Below, one piece after another: positions 23,757 through 35,266 of a DNA stretch of 64,000 nucleotides (positions are counted from its first letter, which is position 1; every line of letters starts with the position of its first letter). The stretch is from contig NC_006687.1 of assembly GCF_000091045.1 (NCBI RefSeq), forward strand, positions 174,001 through 238,000, read 5' to 3'. Below the pieces are notes generated by a model that saw nothing but the letters and a program-made list of their open reading frames with translations, was not told the DNA's origin and ran no database searches. The translations under genes were made by a program, and so were the position numbers. The DNA comes from Cryptococcus deneoformans JEC21. Taxonomy: Eukaryota > Basidiomycota > Tremellomycetes > Tremellales > Cryptococcaceae.

Positions 23757-24783
23757 TTATTGCGCCTTGCTAACCCCGCCTACGGTCTTGCCCTTTCCCA
23801 AAACCTTTCGGCGCTGTTTGAGCATGTAGGTATAGAGGACATAAAGGGCTAAAAAAGAAAAAGGTTGGTTTCCCATATGAGCACATTGCTCGACAACCAA
23901 AAACCAAAGAAGAGAGACGAGGACGTACCAGGCCACCAGAGGAGGAACAGCCCCGCTCGCACAATCTCGATCCACCCCCAGTCTTGCTGCGCGCCAGCCG
24001 TCCCCCCGCCATGTTTCGCACACCACCAGAGCACTTCCCTCCCCACTTTACTCTTCATGATCTCCCTCGGCGCTTGGGCCATTACATTAGTCACCGCCCT
24101 GCTGACCACGGGCGCCAAAGCAGGGAGGGTCGCGAACGAGAGAAAGGCCTCGGAAGCGGCGCCGAGCGGGTAGAGCGGGATGAATGTTGTGTAGCGGAGG
24201 TAGTTGAGGGCGGGGGCGGAGATGGAGAGGAGGGAGAGAGCGTAGAACGAGTAGCGGATGACCTCGGTGAGGGACCAGGCGAAGAGCATGGTGGTGAACA
24301 AGGGGTGGCCGTGAGTCTGCACGGGTGACGAGGTCAGCTTGAATGCAGGTCGAGAGAGGATAGACGCACGATCTCAGGAGCGGCCTCGACGACGCCCCAG
24401 ACGGTCCAAAGCCGGCTGGCGACCTGGCTAGCGACGGTGCCGACCGGACTCCTGACCCAGCCGAGGGCGGCATGCACGACTTCGAGCACGGCGAGGGTCT
24501 GGGTCCATTTCGTCCACCATCCGAGGCCGTGGTAGTCGTACGATCCCCTGAGGTGGTCCACGAAGCGGGGCGCGGTGGGGCCGGCGAGGAGGAAGGAGAG
24601 GGTGAGGACGAGGAGATGGCCCCAGAGAAGGGCGGAGAGGATGTTGTAGGCGAGGAGGTAGAGCTTGAGGGGGGAGAGGCGGCGGGCGGCGGCGTGGGAG
24701 AGGGACGAGGAGGGCTGCTGGGCGTGGCGGTGGAGACGTTCCCGCTCGAGGGCTTGGCGGCTGGGCGCAGCGACGTGGGGCAT
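23757..24783 (-). CDS. PHS1: very-long-chain 3-hydroxyacyl-CoA dehydratase PHS1
   Basis: Three exons (24370-24783, 23929-24316, 23757-23848) give exactly 297 codons plus stop. The enzyme performs the third step of ER fatty-acid elongation, dehydrating 3-hydroxyacyl-CoA for sphingolipid-length chains. Family hallmarks are LKLYLLAYNILSALLWG, TQTLAVLEVVHAALGWVRSP, SRLWTVWGV and FAWSLTEVIRYSFYAL, and about six hydrophobic helices are visible. The start chosen is MPHVAAPSRQALERE at 24783; an upstream in-frame Met would add a cysteine-rich leader without family support. Base composition is odd: the first exon and most of the second are visibly far more GC-rich than the flanking genes. Confidence 0.9.
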
Positions 24784-24954
24784 GGCGGCGCTGCGACGGG
24801 TGAGCGGAGAACAGGTCGCACAGGAGACACGCACAGCGCAGATGGACACGGAACAAGTATGGATGGGAATGCAGAACGGGCAAGTTTCGTGTTACGGGGA
24901 CAGGATCGCAAACCTCCACTCGGACAGAACTACGACACACAGAGCGCAACATTG

Positions 24955-24995
24955 AAAGCACATCCAAAGCACACACAAAGCACATTCAAAGCACA
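24955..24995. repeat. four-copy 11-bp tandem repeat, AAAGCACAnnC
   Basis: AAAGCACA starts at 24955, 24966, 24977 and 24988, an exact 11-bp period. It lies about 170-210 bp upstream of the PHS1 start and just beyond the eIF2-beta stop, in the short space between these tandem minus-strand genes. The period equals about one DNA turn, so the copies face one side of the helix. Confidence 0.8.
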
Positions 24996-25051
24996 GCAGA
25001 CCACGTCTGAATGCATAATATACATATAACACATCTAAACCCTTCTCTAGC

Positions 25052-26273
25052 CTACGCCGCCTTGATCCTCTTTCCAATTTGCGCCTGGAAACCAGTCTTG
25101 ATTGCAGACACGGATCGTCCTAGAAAGAACATGAGCACACAATTTATGGTCGCAAAAAAACACATACGAGATCCACACGACTCGCAGGTCATAAAGTACA
25201 GTCGGTTCTCCTTGTCGAGAATAGTGTCGGGAGACTTGCAAATCTTGCATGTGACATACTCCACTGCGTTCCATGTCAGCATACACGCTTGGGATACCTC
25301 TTTTTCGCCAAGACAAACCACTCACCGATATACTTTCTCAACACGTTCTCAATCTGTTTTTGTGTATATCTTCCCTTCATCACCAATCTCTGCGCACCGT
25401 CCACACTTCCGGTCGTACCCAATTCAGAGTACAAGAACTGAATAACGTGCTCCGGCTGTCTTCGCATCCTCCTGCAGATATCGGTAATGTTGGCGAAAAG
25501 AGTCTTCTTTGTACCTTCTCGAGCGACTTGAGGAGGAACGATGGTGTATCGTCTCTTCTCACCAGCAAGTTCCGGATTGTGGGCGTGTAAGAGGTTGAAG
25601 AACCGCTTAAGCAGTTCGGGGTACGTAGGGTCTCGGTTCTCGACAACCCAAGCTTCCTTGCCCGACTCGCTCGTCTCTCCCTCGCCAGATTTCTGGAACA
25701 CGTCGTCTCCGAGGTCACCCTCAATATCCGCATTTTCGTGATGCTGCTCAGCGTCGAGGTCTTGCAGTTCTTTCGAAAAATCCGTAGTCTTCTTGGACTT
25801 TTTCTTCTTCATGGGCACGTCAAGACCGTCAACAGTGGCAGAGGGCTCGGCAGATTCCTGCGTTTCCCATCGCACAGAATGTCAGTAATGGACATGACTT
25901 GGGGTCCCGACGCCACGAAAAAAGAAAAAAACGCACAAGGTCAAGAGGGATATCCTTCTTCTTCTTCTTCTTCTTTTTCAAGTCGGTGAACAGATCGCCA
26001 CTGTCCTCTGCAGGCTTCTCTGTGCTAGGCTCGGGGGTGGCGACAGGAGCTTCAACCTCAACCTCAGCCACGGCCTCAGCGACCGGAGCGGGAGTGTCAT
26101 CAACAGGCGCAGGGGCGGGGGCGGGGGATGGCTCGGGAGTCTCTTCAGCGTCGGCAACGGTAACCTTCTTCTTCTTCTTCTTCATTCCAGCGAACAGGTC
26201 GACATTGGGGTCCACTAACGAAGATATGTCAGCAACGAGCCAAAAGAAGAGTGTCTGAGTGCTTGAGCATACT
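25052..26273 (-). CDS. SUI3: translation initiation factor eIF2 beta subunit
   Basis: Lysine blocks typical of eIF2-beta are present ([31 protein letters not shown]), separated by acidic and Ala/Pro/Glu-rich linkers. These blocks bind eIF5 and eIF2B-epsilon. The C-terminal domain reads [22 protein letters not shown]...[15 protein letters not shown], then the zinc finger CKICKSPDT...CESCGSR and, after the last intron, [19 protein letters not shown] with the stop at 25052-25054. The start codon is unusual: A at 26273 is joined to TG at 26214-26213 by removal of intron 26215-26272, giving [11 protein letters not shown]. In the unspliced RNA that ATG does not exist. Upstream exon sequence is non-coding leader. 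Divergent from ATP3. Confidence 0.9.
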
Positions 26274-26585
26274 TTTCGCGGGAGTAGGAGTAGCTGTGCC
26301 GGGAGGATGTGTAACTGTGAGTATAGCGATACCCACTTTTTCTTTCTTTTGCGAGATGCAATCCACGGGTTTCTCGAATAGAGATTCCACAAAATACAGT
26401 GGAGACAAAGAAGCTCGAGTCCGGGTGGGTAAGTGGGCGCGGAAATAAGAGTCGGTGTTTGTCGGGGAAAGCTCCGGTGGCATATTCGTTGTCCGCGTAG
26501 CTCTGCGACCCTTTTCTGGCCTCCCCCCGCTATCGCTCCTCCACGCTTTACTCTTCTCTAATCCATCCATTCACCACTCATCACA

Positions 26586-27835
26586 ATGCTCTCCCGCGCA
26601 GCCAGGCCAGCCATCGCCCTCGCAAGGACCGCCAACCAGCAGCAGGCCGGTATGGCCACCCTCAAGGAGATTGAGCAGAGGTGCGTAGACGCTTTCGGCC
26701 GGCGCGAACCGAGAGGGAAACGGAGTATCAACAGGACGGAGTCACGGTATGCTTGGAACCGGTACTGATGTCGCAACAGGTTGAAGTCTGTCAGGAACAT
26801 TGAAAAGATCACCAAGGTGAGAGAGACAACACAACGCACCCCAGTTGCCAGGTCGCCAAACTTACTTTTATCCCAACTCTCTTAGTCTATGAAGGTCGTC
26901 GCTTCCACCAAGCTCACTCGTGCGGAGAAGGCTATGCGAGAGGCCAAGAAGTATGGTGCTGCCAACAACGGTAAGTGAAAATGGTTTCAAAGAAAAGAAA
27001 AGAGAAAAAAAGCAAACGACCTGACACCACATCCCTTTCCCTTTAAAAAAAAACAGAATTGTTCAAGCACACCGAGGCCCAGTCCGAAACCGAGCCCAAG
27101 ATCCTCTACGTCGGTATCTCTTCTGACGGTGGTCTCTGCGGTGGTATCCACTCTTCCATCTCTCGATACATCAAAAAGGAGATGGCCGAGCAGCCCGGTG
27201 CCCTCGCCGTCGTCGGTGACAAGCCCAAGGCTCAGCTCTCCCGTGCCATGTCCCAGGCGTTCAAGGTCTCCTTCTCCGCTGTCGGCAAGGATGTCCCCAC
27301 TTTCGGCGAGGCTTCCGCCATCGCCGACGAGATTGTCAAGAACGGCGGCGAATGGGATGTCATCAAGATCGTCTCCAACAAGTACCTCTCCGCCATCTCT
27401 TACGAGGCCGGTACCACCACCGTCATCTCCGCCAAGGCTCTCCAGGAGGCCGCTGGTTTCCAGCAGTACGAGATGGAGGAGGATGTCTCAAAGGACCTTG
27501 CCGAGTTTGCTCTCGCCAACGCCATTTACACTGCTCTTGTCGAAGGTCACGCTGCTGAGATTAGCGCTAGGAGGACTGCCATGGAGAACGCTTCCAACGT
27601 GCGTCTTTTTTTATATATAGACCTGCTGTACGTTGCCGACTTGCTGACCTTGTGTACACAACAGAACGCTCTTGACATGATGGGCTCCCTCCAGCTCCAG
27701 TACAACCGTGGTCGTCAAGCCGTTATTACCAACGAACTTATCGACATTATCACTGTGCGTCATCGTTTTTTCATCTCATCATTAAAAGATTTGCCGCTAA
27801 ACATTCTCTTTTAACAGGGTGCCTCTGCTCTTTAA
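26586..27835 (+). CDS. ATP3: mitochondrial F1-ATP synthase gamma subunit
   Basis: Starts MLSRAARPAIALARTANQQQ, an arginine/alanine mitochondrial presequence. It continues MATLKEIEQR|LKSVRNIEKITK|SMKVVASTKLTRAEKAMREA, the first helix of the central rotor stalk. Further hallmarks are ISSDGGLCGGIHSS in the middle and the C-terminal helix EISARRTAMENASN|NALDMM...YNRGRQAVITNELIDIIT|GASAL, with the stop at 27833-27835. About five short introns; the central exon is long and codon-biased. The gamma subunit turns inside the alpha3beta3 head to couple proton flow to ATP synthesis. High confidence because both termini are conserved. Confidence 0.95.
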
Positions 27836-28245
27836 GCAAGTGTATAGTGATAGTGTGATGAGAGGTAGGAGTAGAGTATAAAATGATCGCTTTTAGCGGG
27901 ATGCAAGCATAAGAAGGATTGACTCGTTTTTTTGGTTTTTTGAGACCTCGTCTTTTTGCTCGTAATTGTCTACTCACTCTCCTCATGCTCATCCTCTCTT
28001 ATCTTACTCGATGAGTGCGACATCTAAAAGCCGTAACATGAAAGGATAGTAAAATGGTAGCGTACTCTGGATAAGATAACAAAGGGTGTAAAAGGGCCGA
28101 ATCAAGATCAAAGGGTTTTTTTTTCAACCGGCGCCTTTTATTCAATATAATTGAAGGATATGGTATATATAAGGCAATTCTTGCGTTTCCAAGCGTCTAG
28201 AATTGCGACAATCGCAGCAGCTAAAACGTAAACGACCAAAACATC
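27836..28245. other. intergenic, ATP3 3' end and cyclophilin promoter
   Basis: About 410 bp, AT-rich with several T-runs. No gene seen. Confidence 0.5.
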
Positions 28246-29216
28246 ATGCCCGAAGGTAAGAAGGACGACGGACAAGGCAAGAAGGACGACAATCCGATCA
28301 AGAAAGACGAGAAACCTCTTCCGTAAGCTACCCCATCTCATACCATCCTTCTCCGATCTCCCTGCACAACAACTGATCTCCTATATCCAACCAACTTAAA
28401 CTAACTTATTGACTCACGGGATGTGAACAACATTAAAATAAATAAAAAACAGTAATGTCTATCTCAAAATATCTATCAATGGGAAAGAAGTGGGCAAAGT
28501 GGTGATCAAATTGTATGACGATGTGGTACCCAAGACGTGTGCCAATTTTAGGTCTCTGTGTACTGGCAACGTGCGTGTCTTCATCTTCTTCCCCTTTCAA
28601 CCGGGGAGCGTCAGCAGCGTCATTCATTACTACTGACTAATATGGAAAAACTTGCCTTATTCACAACCAACATCAACATACAACGACTATAAATACAGAA
28701 ACCAGACCAAACCCCACTCCCACCCTCATTCACCTACCGCTCCACCCCCTTCCACCGTATCATCCCCAGCTTTATGATCCAGTCTGGCGATTTCGAACGA
28801 CAGGACGGTACGGGCGGGGTGAGTATCTATGGCGAGAAATTCCCGGATGAGAATTTTGAGAAAAAGCATGATAAAGTCGGGTTGGTGAGTATGGCGAATT
28901 GTGGTGCCCATTCGAATGGGAGCCAGTTTTTTATCACGACGGTCGAGAAGTGTGAGTGGTTAGAGTGAGTCGGGCTTCGTCGTTTCCCTCTTTCTTCTTC
29001 TTCCTCTTTTGTAATATCTTTACTGCGCCCCCCCCCCCGGTATCTGTAATTCCTGAGAGCGTCTGCTGACTTGATCGGAACTGAAGCGGGAAACACGTAG
29101 TGTTCGGGGAAGTGGTAGAAGGCATGGATGTCGTGAAAGAGGTGGAATCAAAGGGGAACAAGGAAGGCAAACCTCCCAAGGACAAGATTATCATCTCTGC
29201 CTGCGGAGCCGTCTGA
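28246..29216 (+). CDS. cyclophilin A-like peptidyl-prolyl isomerase
   Basis: First exon encodes a lysine/aspartate-rich head ([16 protein letters not shown]). The cyclophilin domain follows: [91 protein letters not shown] and, after an intron with a C-run of about 11, [20 protein letters not shown]. The stop is at 29214-29216. The Trp of the cyclosporin-binding loop is present (KCEWLD). It catalyses proline isomerisation; the location is probably cytosol or nucleus. The charged head is not part of the core fold and its function is unknown. This is the second cyclophilin in the window but of a different subfamily from CYP10. Confidence 0.9.
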
Positions 29217-29494
29217 GGTCGCCATATTCCTGCCTTTCATCCCGTCATCTTTGTGTATCAGTAACAAAGATTATACAGCGTTCCATATACATGATGCATG
29301 ATGAGCTATAGGCCATGTACGGTACGGTCATCAACTACTTCTAAATATCGATCAGTGGCAAGCCATGGGCATTCAATTAAATTCTTTCCGAGATATAAAC
29401 ATATCGTCTCTCCTCTCTCACTTCCGATACAGTATCACAATGCCAAAATCCCACCATCGGAAGCCCTCAAAAAGTTATTCTCTCATTCCACTCC

Positions 29495-32400
29495 TTACCA
29501 CTTGGGCGCAGGCGCAGTAACGGGATAACTGACAGTTTCGCCGGCACCCTGACTCTTTTCAACGCGTATGTCAAAGAGGAGCTCGGACTGAGAGGTATAT
29601 TCTACTATCGCATAATTTCTTCGAGGCTGAACAAACTGTTACAGGTGCAAAAATGTCAGCATATTGGCTGGGAAAGAGATTAAAAAACAAAAGATTGTGG
29701 CGTACTTTGCGGCTGAGTTTTGAGCCATCGGTATCTTTTCCAAAAAGTGGCATCATGTGTTCATCTGTGTCCTTGTCTACGTAGGTAATTAGTTTACGCA
29801 TATTGTTGACAGAGTCAGATGACTTACGATCTGTTACGATTAATCCACGAGCAAATTGGCAAGACCTTAGTCAGCAAGAAACTCTGGAGAAGCTTTACAA
29901 GAAAACTCACGCAAAGTCCTATGCCTATGCCCGCCCAGCATGGCCACCAACTTCGCAGCGCCTGCAGGAGGAGGCGTATTGACAATCGCACTCGTAATCA
30001 CGTTCAACATGTATCTCCAATCTTGCTCCGGTTTTAACTCTTTGGCACCCTTCTTCTTCTTTGTGAATAAGCATCCAACAGCCGCAAGGTGAACGTCACC
30101 ACTCAAAAAGGTGATACGCGCGTGCAGTTGTTTGGCAAGTTCTTGACATTCGAGTACTAGCCAATTTCGTTCCTTTTTGTGAGTGTTTGCGCACCAGTGG
30201 TCGTTCAAGTCGTCGAGAAGTTCGGATGCTTGATTGAACTTGTTGACCATACTGCCGAGACCGAGGGCGTTGTGTCGAGCAAGGATGTTGATGGGGTTCC
30301 ATTTCAGTTCGAGGAAGTGTTCCAGGAAAGACATTCGTGGGTAGGCTAAGGTACTATCAGCAACCACCTTTACACATGACGAAATCGAAGAGGCGCACCA
30401 ATGGGCACACCCAGAAGGATGACCAGCTGCTCAATCCCTTGCACCTTCTTTACCTCGTTGAAAACCTTGGCATACGACTCTGGTCGACAGATCTCAGTTA
30501 ACTTGCGTTCAGCACGGCAATCAAGAGCCAGAAGGGTGACCTTGGGGCCGAGGTAGATGAGGAGGGAGTGAGAAGGGAAAGGAATCCAGGGACCATTCTT
30601 GTCCCCGATAATGAGAGATTTGACGGCATGAGTTCCGGGGACTGGGTTTACACCATCAAACGCATCTGCGTTACAAATGAGCATAGATTGCAGTACAGTT
30701 GACAAAAGTTCGACTTACCACAAATGAAAAGTTGAAACAGGAGAAACCACTACAAGCTTATCAGCACATACAATTTCCAACTAGAACAATTCACTTACAA
30801 AGTAGCCTCGGCTCCCCACAAACGACATCACTGCGGCACTCTGCGTTTCGTCGTCGTATGTTCCGAAACCATCTGTGGCATTGTCAGATACTTCTCCAGT
30901 TGGCGCAAACAATCCTACCGATCAGATCATGATCATCAAGCATGTTCACCCTGGATTCTATCGTCACCCCGTAACCAATGTTCATTACATAAAACAGACG
31001 CACATAGGAATAGTAGAATTGGCACGACCAAAGGCATTGCTCCTGAAAATCTTGCAATAGTGGTTGAAGCTAAAGATTACGTTAACAAACTGGAGGCGAA
31101 AGTATGAAGTATAACCCCAAGATAGCTCACTAAAATCTATCAATTGCTATTCTCTATTAAACATGTTAGCAAACAGGGTCGAACGACCGGCAGCCATAGC
31201 GCTCACCATCTCATCGGTCAAAGGGTGGCCAAGCTTGCTCTTCCTAGTGGGCGCATTAATCCAGCCTAAGTTGTTATAAGCCATCATCCGTGCGGGATTC
31301 TGCAACCTTACTCACTCTGTAACTCGGGCTCTCTTGTTACAGCATCACAGTAAATCTGATCCCCTCCCCCAACCATACAATGGAAAGCCTTTTCTTGGTG
31401 TTTTAGGAGCAAGTCTTCCCAGACAGGGTCGTAACCTGAGGGGTAAGGACCCTTAAAGTCGTCAGGATTGACACCGGATGAGAAACCTGACATTAGAGAA
31501 ATGTGAGTTCGGTGACAGAACGGCTTGAAGTGGCAAGAGCTCACCATTACAGCTGTGGGCTGCCCAACGCATGTTTTGACCCAAGGCAGGAACGATGAAA
31601 TCCATTCCGGCACCCCCATTCAACCTATATCGGACAGCCGTTTGTATCTTTTGCAGGGGGATTTCCATGATGAATCTGTGGAAGCTCATATTACCTTCTG
31701 GAGAGTTGTAGGTGAAGATGTTCTGTGAGCCAATGGTAGTCGGAGGAAGCAGCTGTATCTCTGGTTCATAGAGGGTGGGCTGTTCAGCAGAAGGAGGGGT
31801 GTAAGGGTGGAATGAAAGCTTGAGGTATGGCGGAGGATCAAGCACAGAACCTCTGTCAATTGCATCAGCTCATTAAAGTTCATTTGCATTGTAATGACTT
31901 ACTCATCGCGGACGACCTACGGAAATGTCAGCACTGTTATCGAAACTTGTGAGGAAGCACACTCACCACCATGGCAGCACCTTGCCAGACATTATCCTTG
32001 ACAGTGTAGTACGCCAATAAAGGTCCACACATCAACTGCAAATGCGGCTGCATTTTCCCGCTCACACTCCAGTGCCTCTCCATACCCGGCCTACCATTTG
32101 GAACACCAAGCGCAGCCATATTAGCCTTATCACCAATCATATGGGCATGTCTAGCAACCTCTTCAGCAGTAGGGCCAGGGGAGGTCTTTGTCCCTCCTGC
32201 TTCGCCGCCAACCTCCAAAGCACCTTTATCAAGCCCACTAGGAGCACCGGCATCTTCCTTACCGCCTTCTTCCTCCTTGGTACCTTCAGTTCCAACCTTT
32301 CTCGCTTCGTCGGTGTTGGCATTCACTTGCGGAATATTGTGAACATGCTCTCCTGGTTTGGTAGGGGCACCTGTGGGCGGTGCTTCGCCGAGCGTTTCGG

Positions 32401-32932
32401 GCGCCGGAGATTGGGCCAGAGGTTGAGCTGGATCGTTGAGCGCACCGACAACCTTACCTTCCTGTGTCACTACAGCAGGCTTTGACTTGTCGAGGTATGT
32501 GTGGATGTGAAGGGCTGGGTGCGCGTAGTATGAGGCATGAGATGCTGCGGCAGCGTCTCGTGCGAGGTGCTCTGCACGGTGTTTGGTTCGGAGAGAGGTG
32601 TAGTCCCTTCCACAAAGATTAGCCAAGTTGTGAAAATAAGAACAAAAGCCCGCTTATCTCACATGTTTCCTGCTGGACGATATCAATGCAGATGAGAGAC
32701 GGAAAAGGGGCGAAAAGTTGGGAAGAACACTGCTTTCGCTTGATTCTCGGCGACTGATCTGACAAGTCGTCGAAGCTGTGGCCTGGTGCCCTGTTCCTGC
32801 CGAGAGAACAAAGGAATCCCCAGACGGACTTGATGAGCGAATACAACACGGCGACCGGGGAAAGAGGGCCACTCACGGCTGGATATAGTTGTAGACGAGG
32901 GTCAAGTTTGAGCAGAGGTCGAGAAAATTCAT
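29495..32932 (-). CDS. PhoD-like phosphatase domain protein (fungal PhoD_2 type)
   Basis: A long multi-exon gene from MNFLDLCSNLTLVYNYIQP (ATG at 32932) to ...SYPVTAPAPKW, stop at 29495-29497. Exons in order give HWSVSGKMQPHLQLMCGPLL, NPDDFKGPYPSGYDPVWEDL, FHCMVGGGDQIYCD (metal-binding GGGDQ), LLALDCRAERKLTEICRPES, LEHFLELKWNPINILARHNAL, ITFLSGDVHLAAVG (SGDVH metal ligands) and a C-terminal beta region (QSELLFDIRVEKSQG). These match the cytosolic fungal branch of PhoD-like metallophosphatases; the substrate is not known. A Pro/Glu/Gly-rich linker at about 32130-32420 (GEAPPTGAPTKPGEH) looks disordered. Exon borders between 30700 and 31300 are only partly resolved. Confidence 0.8.
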
Positions 32933-33285
32933 ACGAGTACCAGGAACGGCCAATCCTCGGCTGATGTTTACATCAACAAGACACTCTCGTAAAGTAATAG
33001 CGCTTATTAAGATCCCATGCCAAGACTTTACAACCAACGACGTCATCGGCATCGCAGCGGCTCAATTTTGGACCATCTCAAATCCCAGCCGCTCGATCGG
33101 TGTTCGCCAGTCAATGCAGACATGCCTGTTAAGTTGCGATATACGTATTGATGCATGATATGAATGGAAACAGAAAAGTGACGCTGTTCACTAGTATAGT
33201 TGTTCATGGATATATTACAAGGTACATTGGTTTTAGTCCGTTTCGTTCTTGTGCATCATCCATCAAGAATATGGAGTAAGGGACA
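32933..33285. other. intergenic between PhoD-like gene and the next minus-strand gene
   Basis: About 350 bp of promoter and 3' sequence. No gene seen. Confidence 0.45.
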
Positions 33286-34865
33286 TCAAAACGGCTGATT
33301 TTCTTGAGTAGGCACTTTGACAAAATCGAAGTATGTAGTGGTTATACGCTCCGGAACTGAAAAATTTGATGTCTCGTCGTCTCCTATACTCGATTCTCGT
33401 GTTGTCTGGCACAATCGGTATGTTAGCTTTATGATCTGTGGCGTTGCATACTACTCACGCAAGTTGACTAATCTTCTTGTTCTTGGCGAATGCCGCCTGG
33501 ATGCTATAAAGCCGGTTCAGCCTAGGGGCCATAGTGTCGTCAGAAGACGCCTGGTACCCCAGATGGGCGACTTCATGTCCATACATATCGTCATCCTTGA
33601 TCGAGTTATACCTGCTCGGAGCGTTGTACATAGAAAAAGAAGGTTCATGCTGATTGATTTTTGCCTGGGCTTCCTTATTCTTCTTTTGCCTGTTCCGGTA
33701 TAGATAGATTGCGACATAGCTGATGGTGGAGAGACCAATGACAATTAGAACGATACTAGCAATAAGGCCAGCGTGGTTGAAAGGATGAAAATCGTTCGGG
33801 GCACGTCGGGAGTCGTGTAAGCCTTCGGTGGCAGAAGCGGCGAGAGAAGTGACAGGATACGTGGTAAGCAGGGAACCTGGGACAGAAGAGACTGGTTTCG
33901 TAGTAGTGCTGATCGCAGACGAAAAGTCAGCCGTTGAGTTGGTGGGAAGATGATTGCTGGTTGAGGGATCGTGGCTGGTGCCAGAGACCGAAGAAGATGC
34001 ATGGGAAGTTGACGTGGCAGAGGGATTTGTGTCTTGAGGTGCCCTCTTGACCACTTGGGCAGCTCGGCGCCCTTTTCGGCCACTATGATCCATCAATCAC
34101 TGTCTTATGTTCTACACGCCATTAACCCACAATTCCGCGCTTCCTTCCTGAGATGAAGGGTTCTTTTCCTTCTCATAATTTTCATGATCTTTTACCAGGA
34201 GTTCCATAGCCTCCAACTTGGAGTCTGTCCGCTTACTAATCTCATTCCCAGACTCATCCACCCAAACCCACTCATAGCAATCAGCTGAGTCAGCCGAATT
34301 GGTCTCCCTAAAAATATGCTTTTAACCCCCACACTCTATTCAGCTAGTACAGAATGACTTACTTGAGTGCAGAAACGGCGACAATATCAAAAAGCCTCGT
34401 AGAACCATCTTGAGGTTGAGATCTGACAGGAATCTTATGTCCAGAAAACCTTGTTAGACTTGGGTCGACCTGAGGAAATGCAGGCGAGATTGTTGCGCTT
34501 ACACTAGCTTTGTGCCCTGGGTATTGATTCGAGCTAGCAACGCCACTAACACCGACTTTCTGACCGGGAAGGGTACTAGGGTTAGTATCTACCTTGTGCA
34601 CCGGCAAGCTACTGGCTTCATACATCCCACTCTTCTGCGTGGTCGGCGTGCTCGACAAGGAGGTACTGATTGGATCCTCAAACTTTATCACTCCACCATT
34701 GGCGGAATGGGCTTGGGTTGGGGAGGAGCTGGGGTAACGACCTTGAGTGATTGCGATGGCGTCGGCGATGGTAGAAGTATTGATCTGAGCGCTAGTCAAG
34801 GGAGGATCGGTGGCGAGGAGAAAGAACAAGGCAAGAAGACGGAGTTGAGGGCGGGAGATGAACAT
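33286..34865 (-). CDS. Ser/Thr-rich single-pass membrane protein with signal peptide, unknown function
   Basis: Starts MFISRPQLRLLALFFLLATD, a clear signal peptide, then a Ser/Thr/Pro-rich ectodomain with recurring PGxK(V/A) and SGHK units. One membrane helix (GLIASIVLIVIGLSTISYVA) is followed by a basic, Asn/Lys-rich cytoplasmic tail. One exon set closes in frame at 473 codons: 34363-34865, 34116-34307, 33459-34082, 33286-33388. It needs a very short 33-nt intron (34083-34115) and a GAG acceptor for the last exon. Without the 33-nt splice the protein stops at 34112-34114 as a secreted form; skipping exon 34116-34307 also keeps frame. The architecture resembles fungal cell-wall stress sensors, but no specific family is recognised. 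Confidence 0.65.
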
Positions 34866-35266
34866 TGATGGTTAGGTAATGGAGGATTAGAGGGTTCGAT
34901 GCTTTGAGGGATAGATTGGGATAAGGAACGAAATTGGTCAGTAATATGGGTAGGTATTAAAATAATACAGGCATGAGGGGGGGAAAGAAATGGGAGCAGG
35001 TGGGAGATACGCTTTATAGGGAATGTAAGGGCCAGACGACAGGCTTGGCTGATTCTAGTGAGAGAGCAAATTGCGCACGGGCCTCCCATCCTTAATTTCG
35101 GTGCAGTTTTGGAAGGTGTAATCGTCCATTTTAAAACAATGGCCCCCGCAGTCCCTTTACAGCCTGGATCCCAGAAGTAGCCAATTCTTGTGTAGGTACA
35201 AGAATGCTTGAGATCGAAATGCAAATGAAAGTTGAATAGCGAGTAATAGCCAGTAATATACACCAT
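34866..35266. other. intergenic, promoter of the membrane protein gene
   Basis: 400 bp between tandem minus-strand genes. No gene or strong motif recognised. Confidence 0.45.

Noticed and set aside
24784..24849. Upstream Met for PHS1 at 24849
   Set aside because: Adds a cysteine-rich leader not seen in the family. The Met at 24783 gives normal length and an exact three-exon frame.
24472..25029. 185-codon plus-strand frame opposite PHS1
   Set aside because: Composition is almost only Gly, Glu, Val and Arg, an effect of the GC-rich antisense strand.
28990..29040. C-run in the cyclophilin intron as a possible regulatory G-quadruplex
   Set aside because: Only a single homopolymer of about 11 C without spaced G-tracts; more likely a simple repeat.
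31937..32626. Separate gene starting at an ATG near 32626
   Set aside because: It is an internal exon of the PhoD-like gene; the true start is at 32932 with a short first exon and intron.
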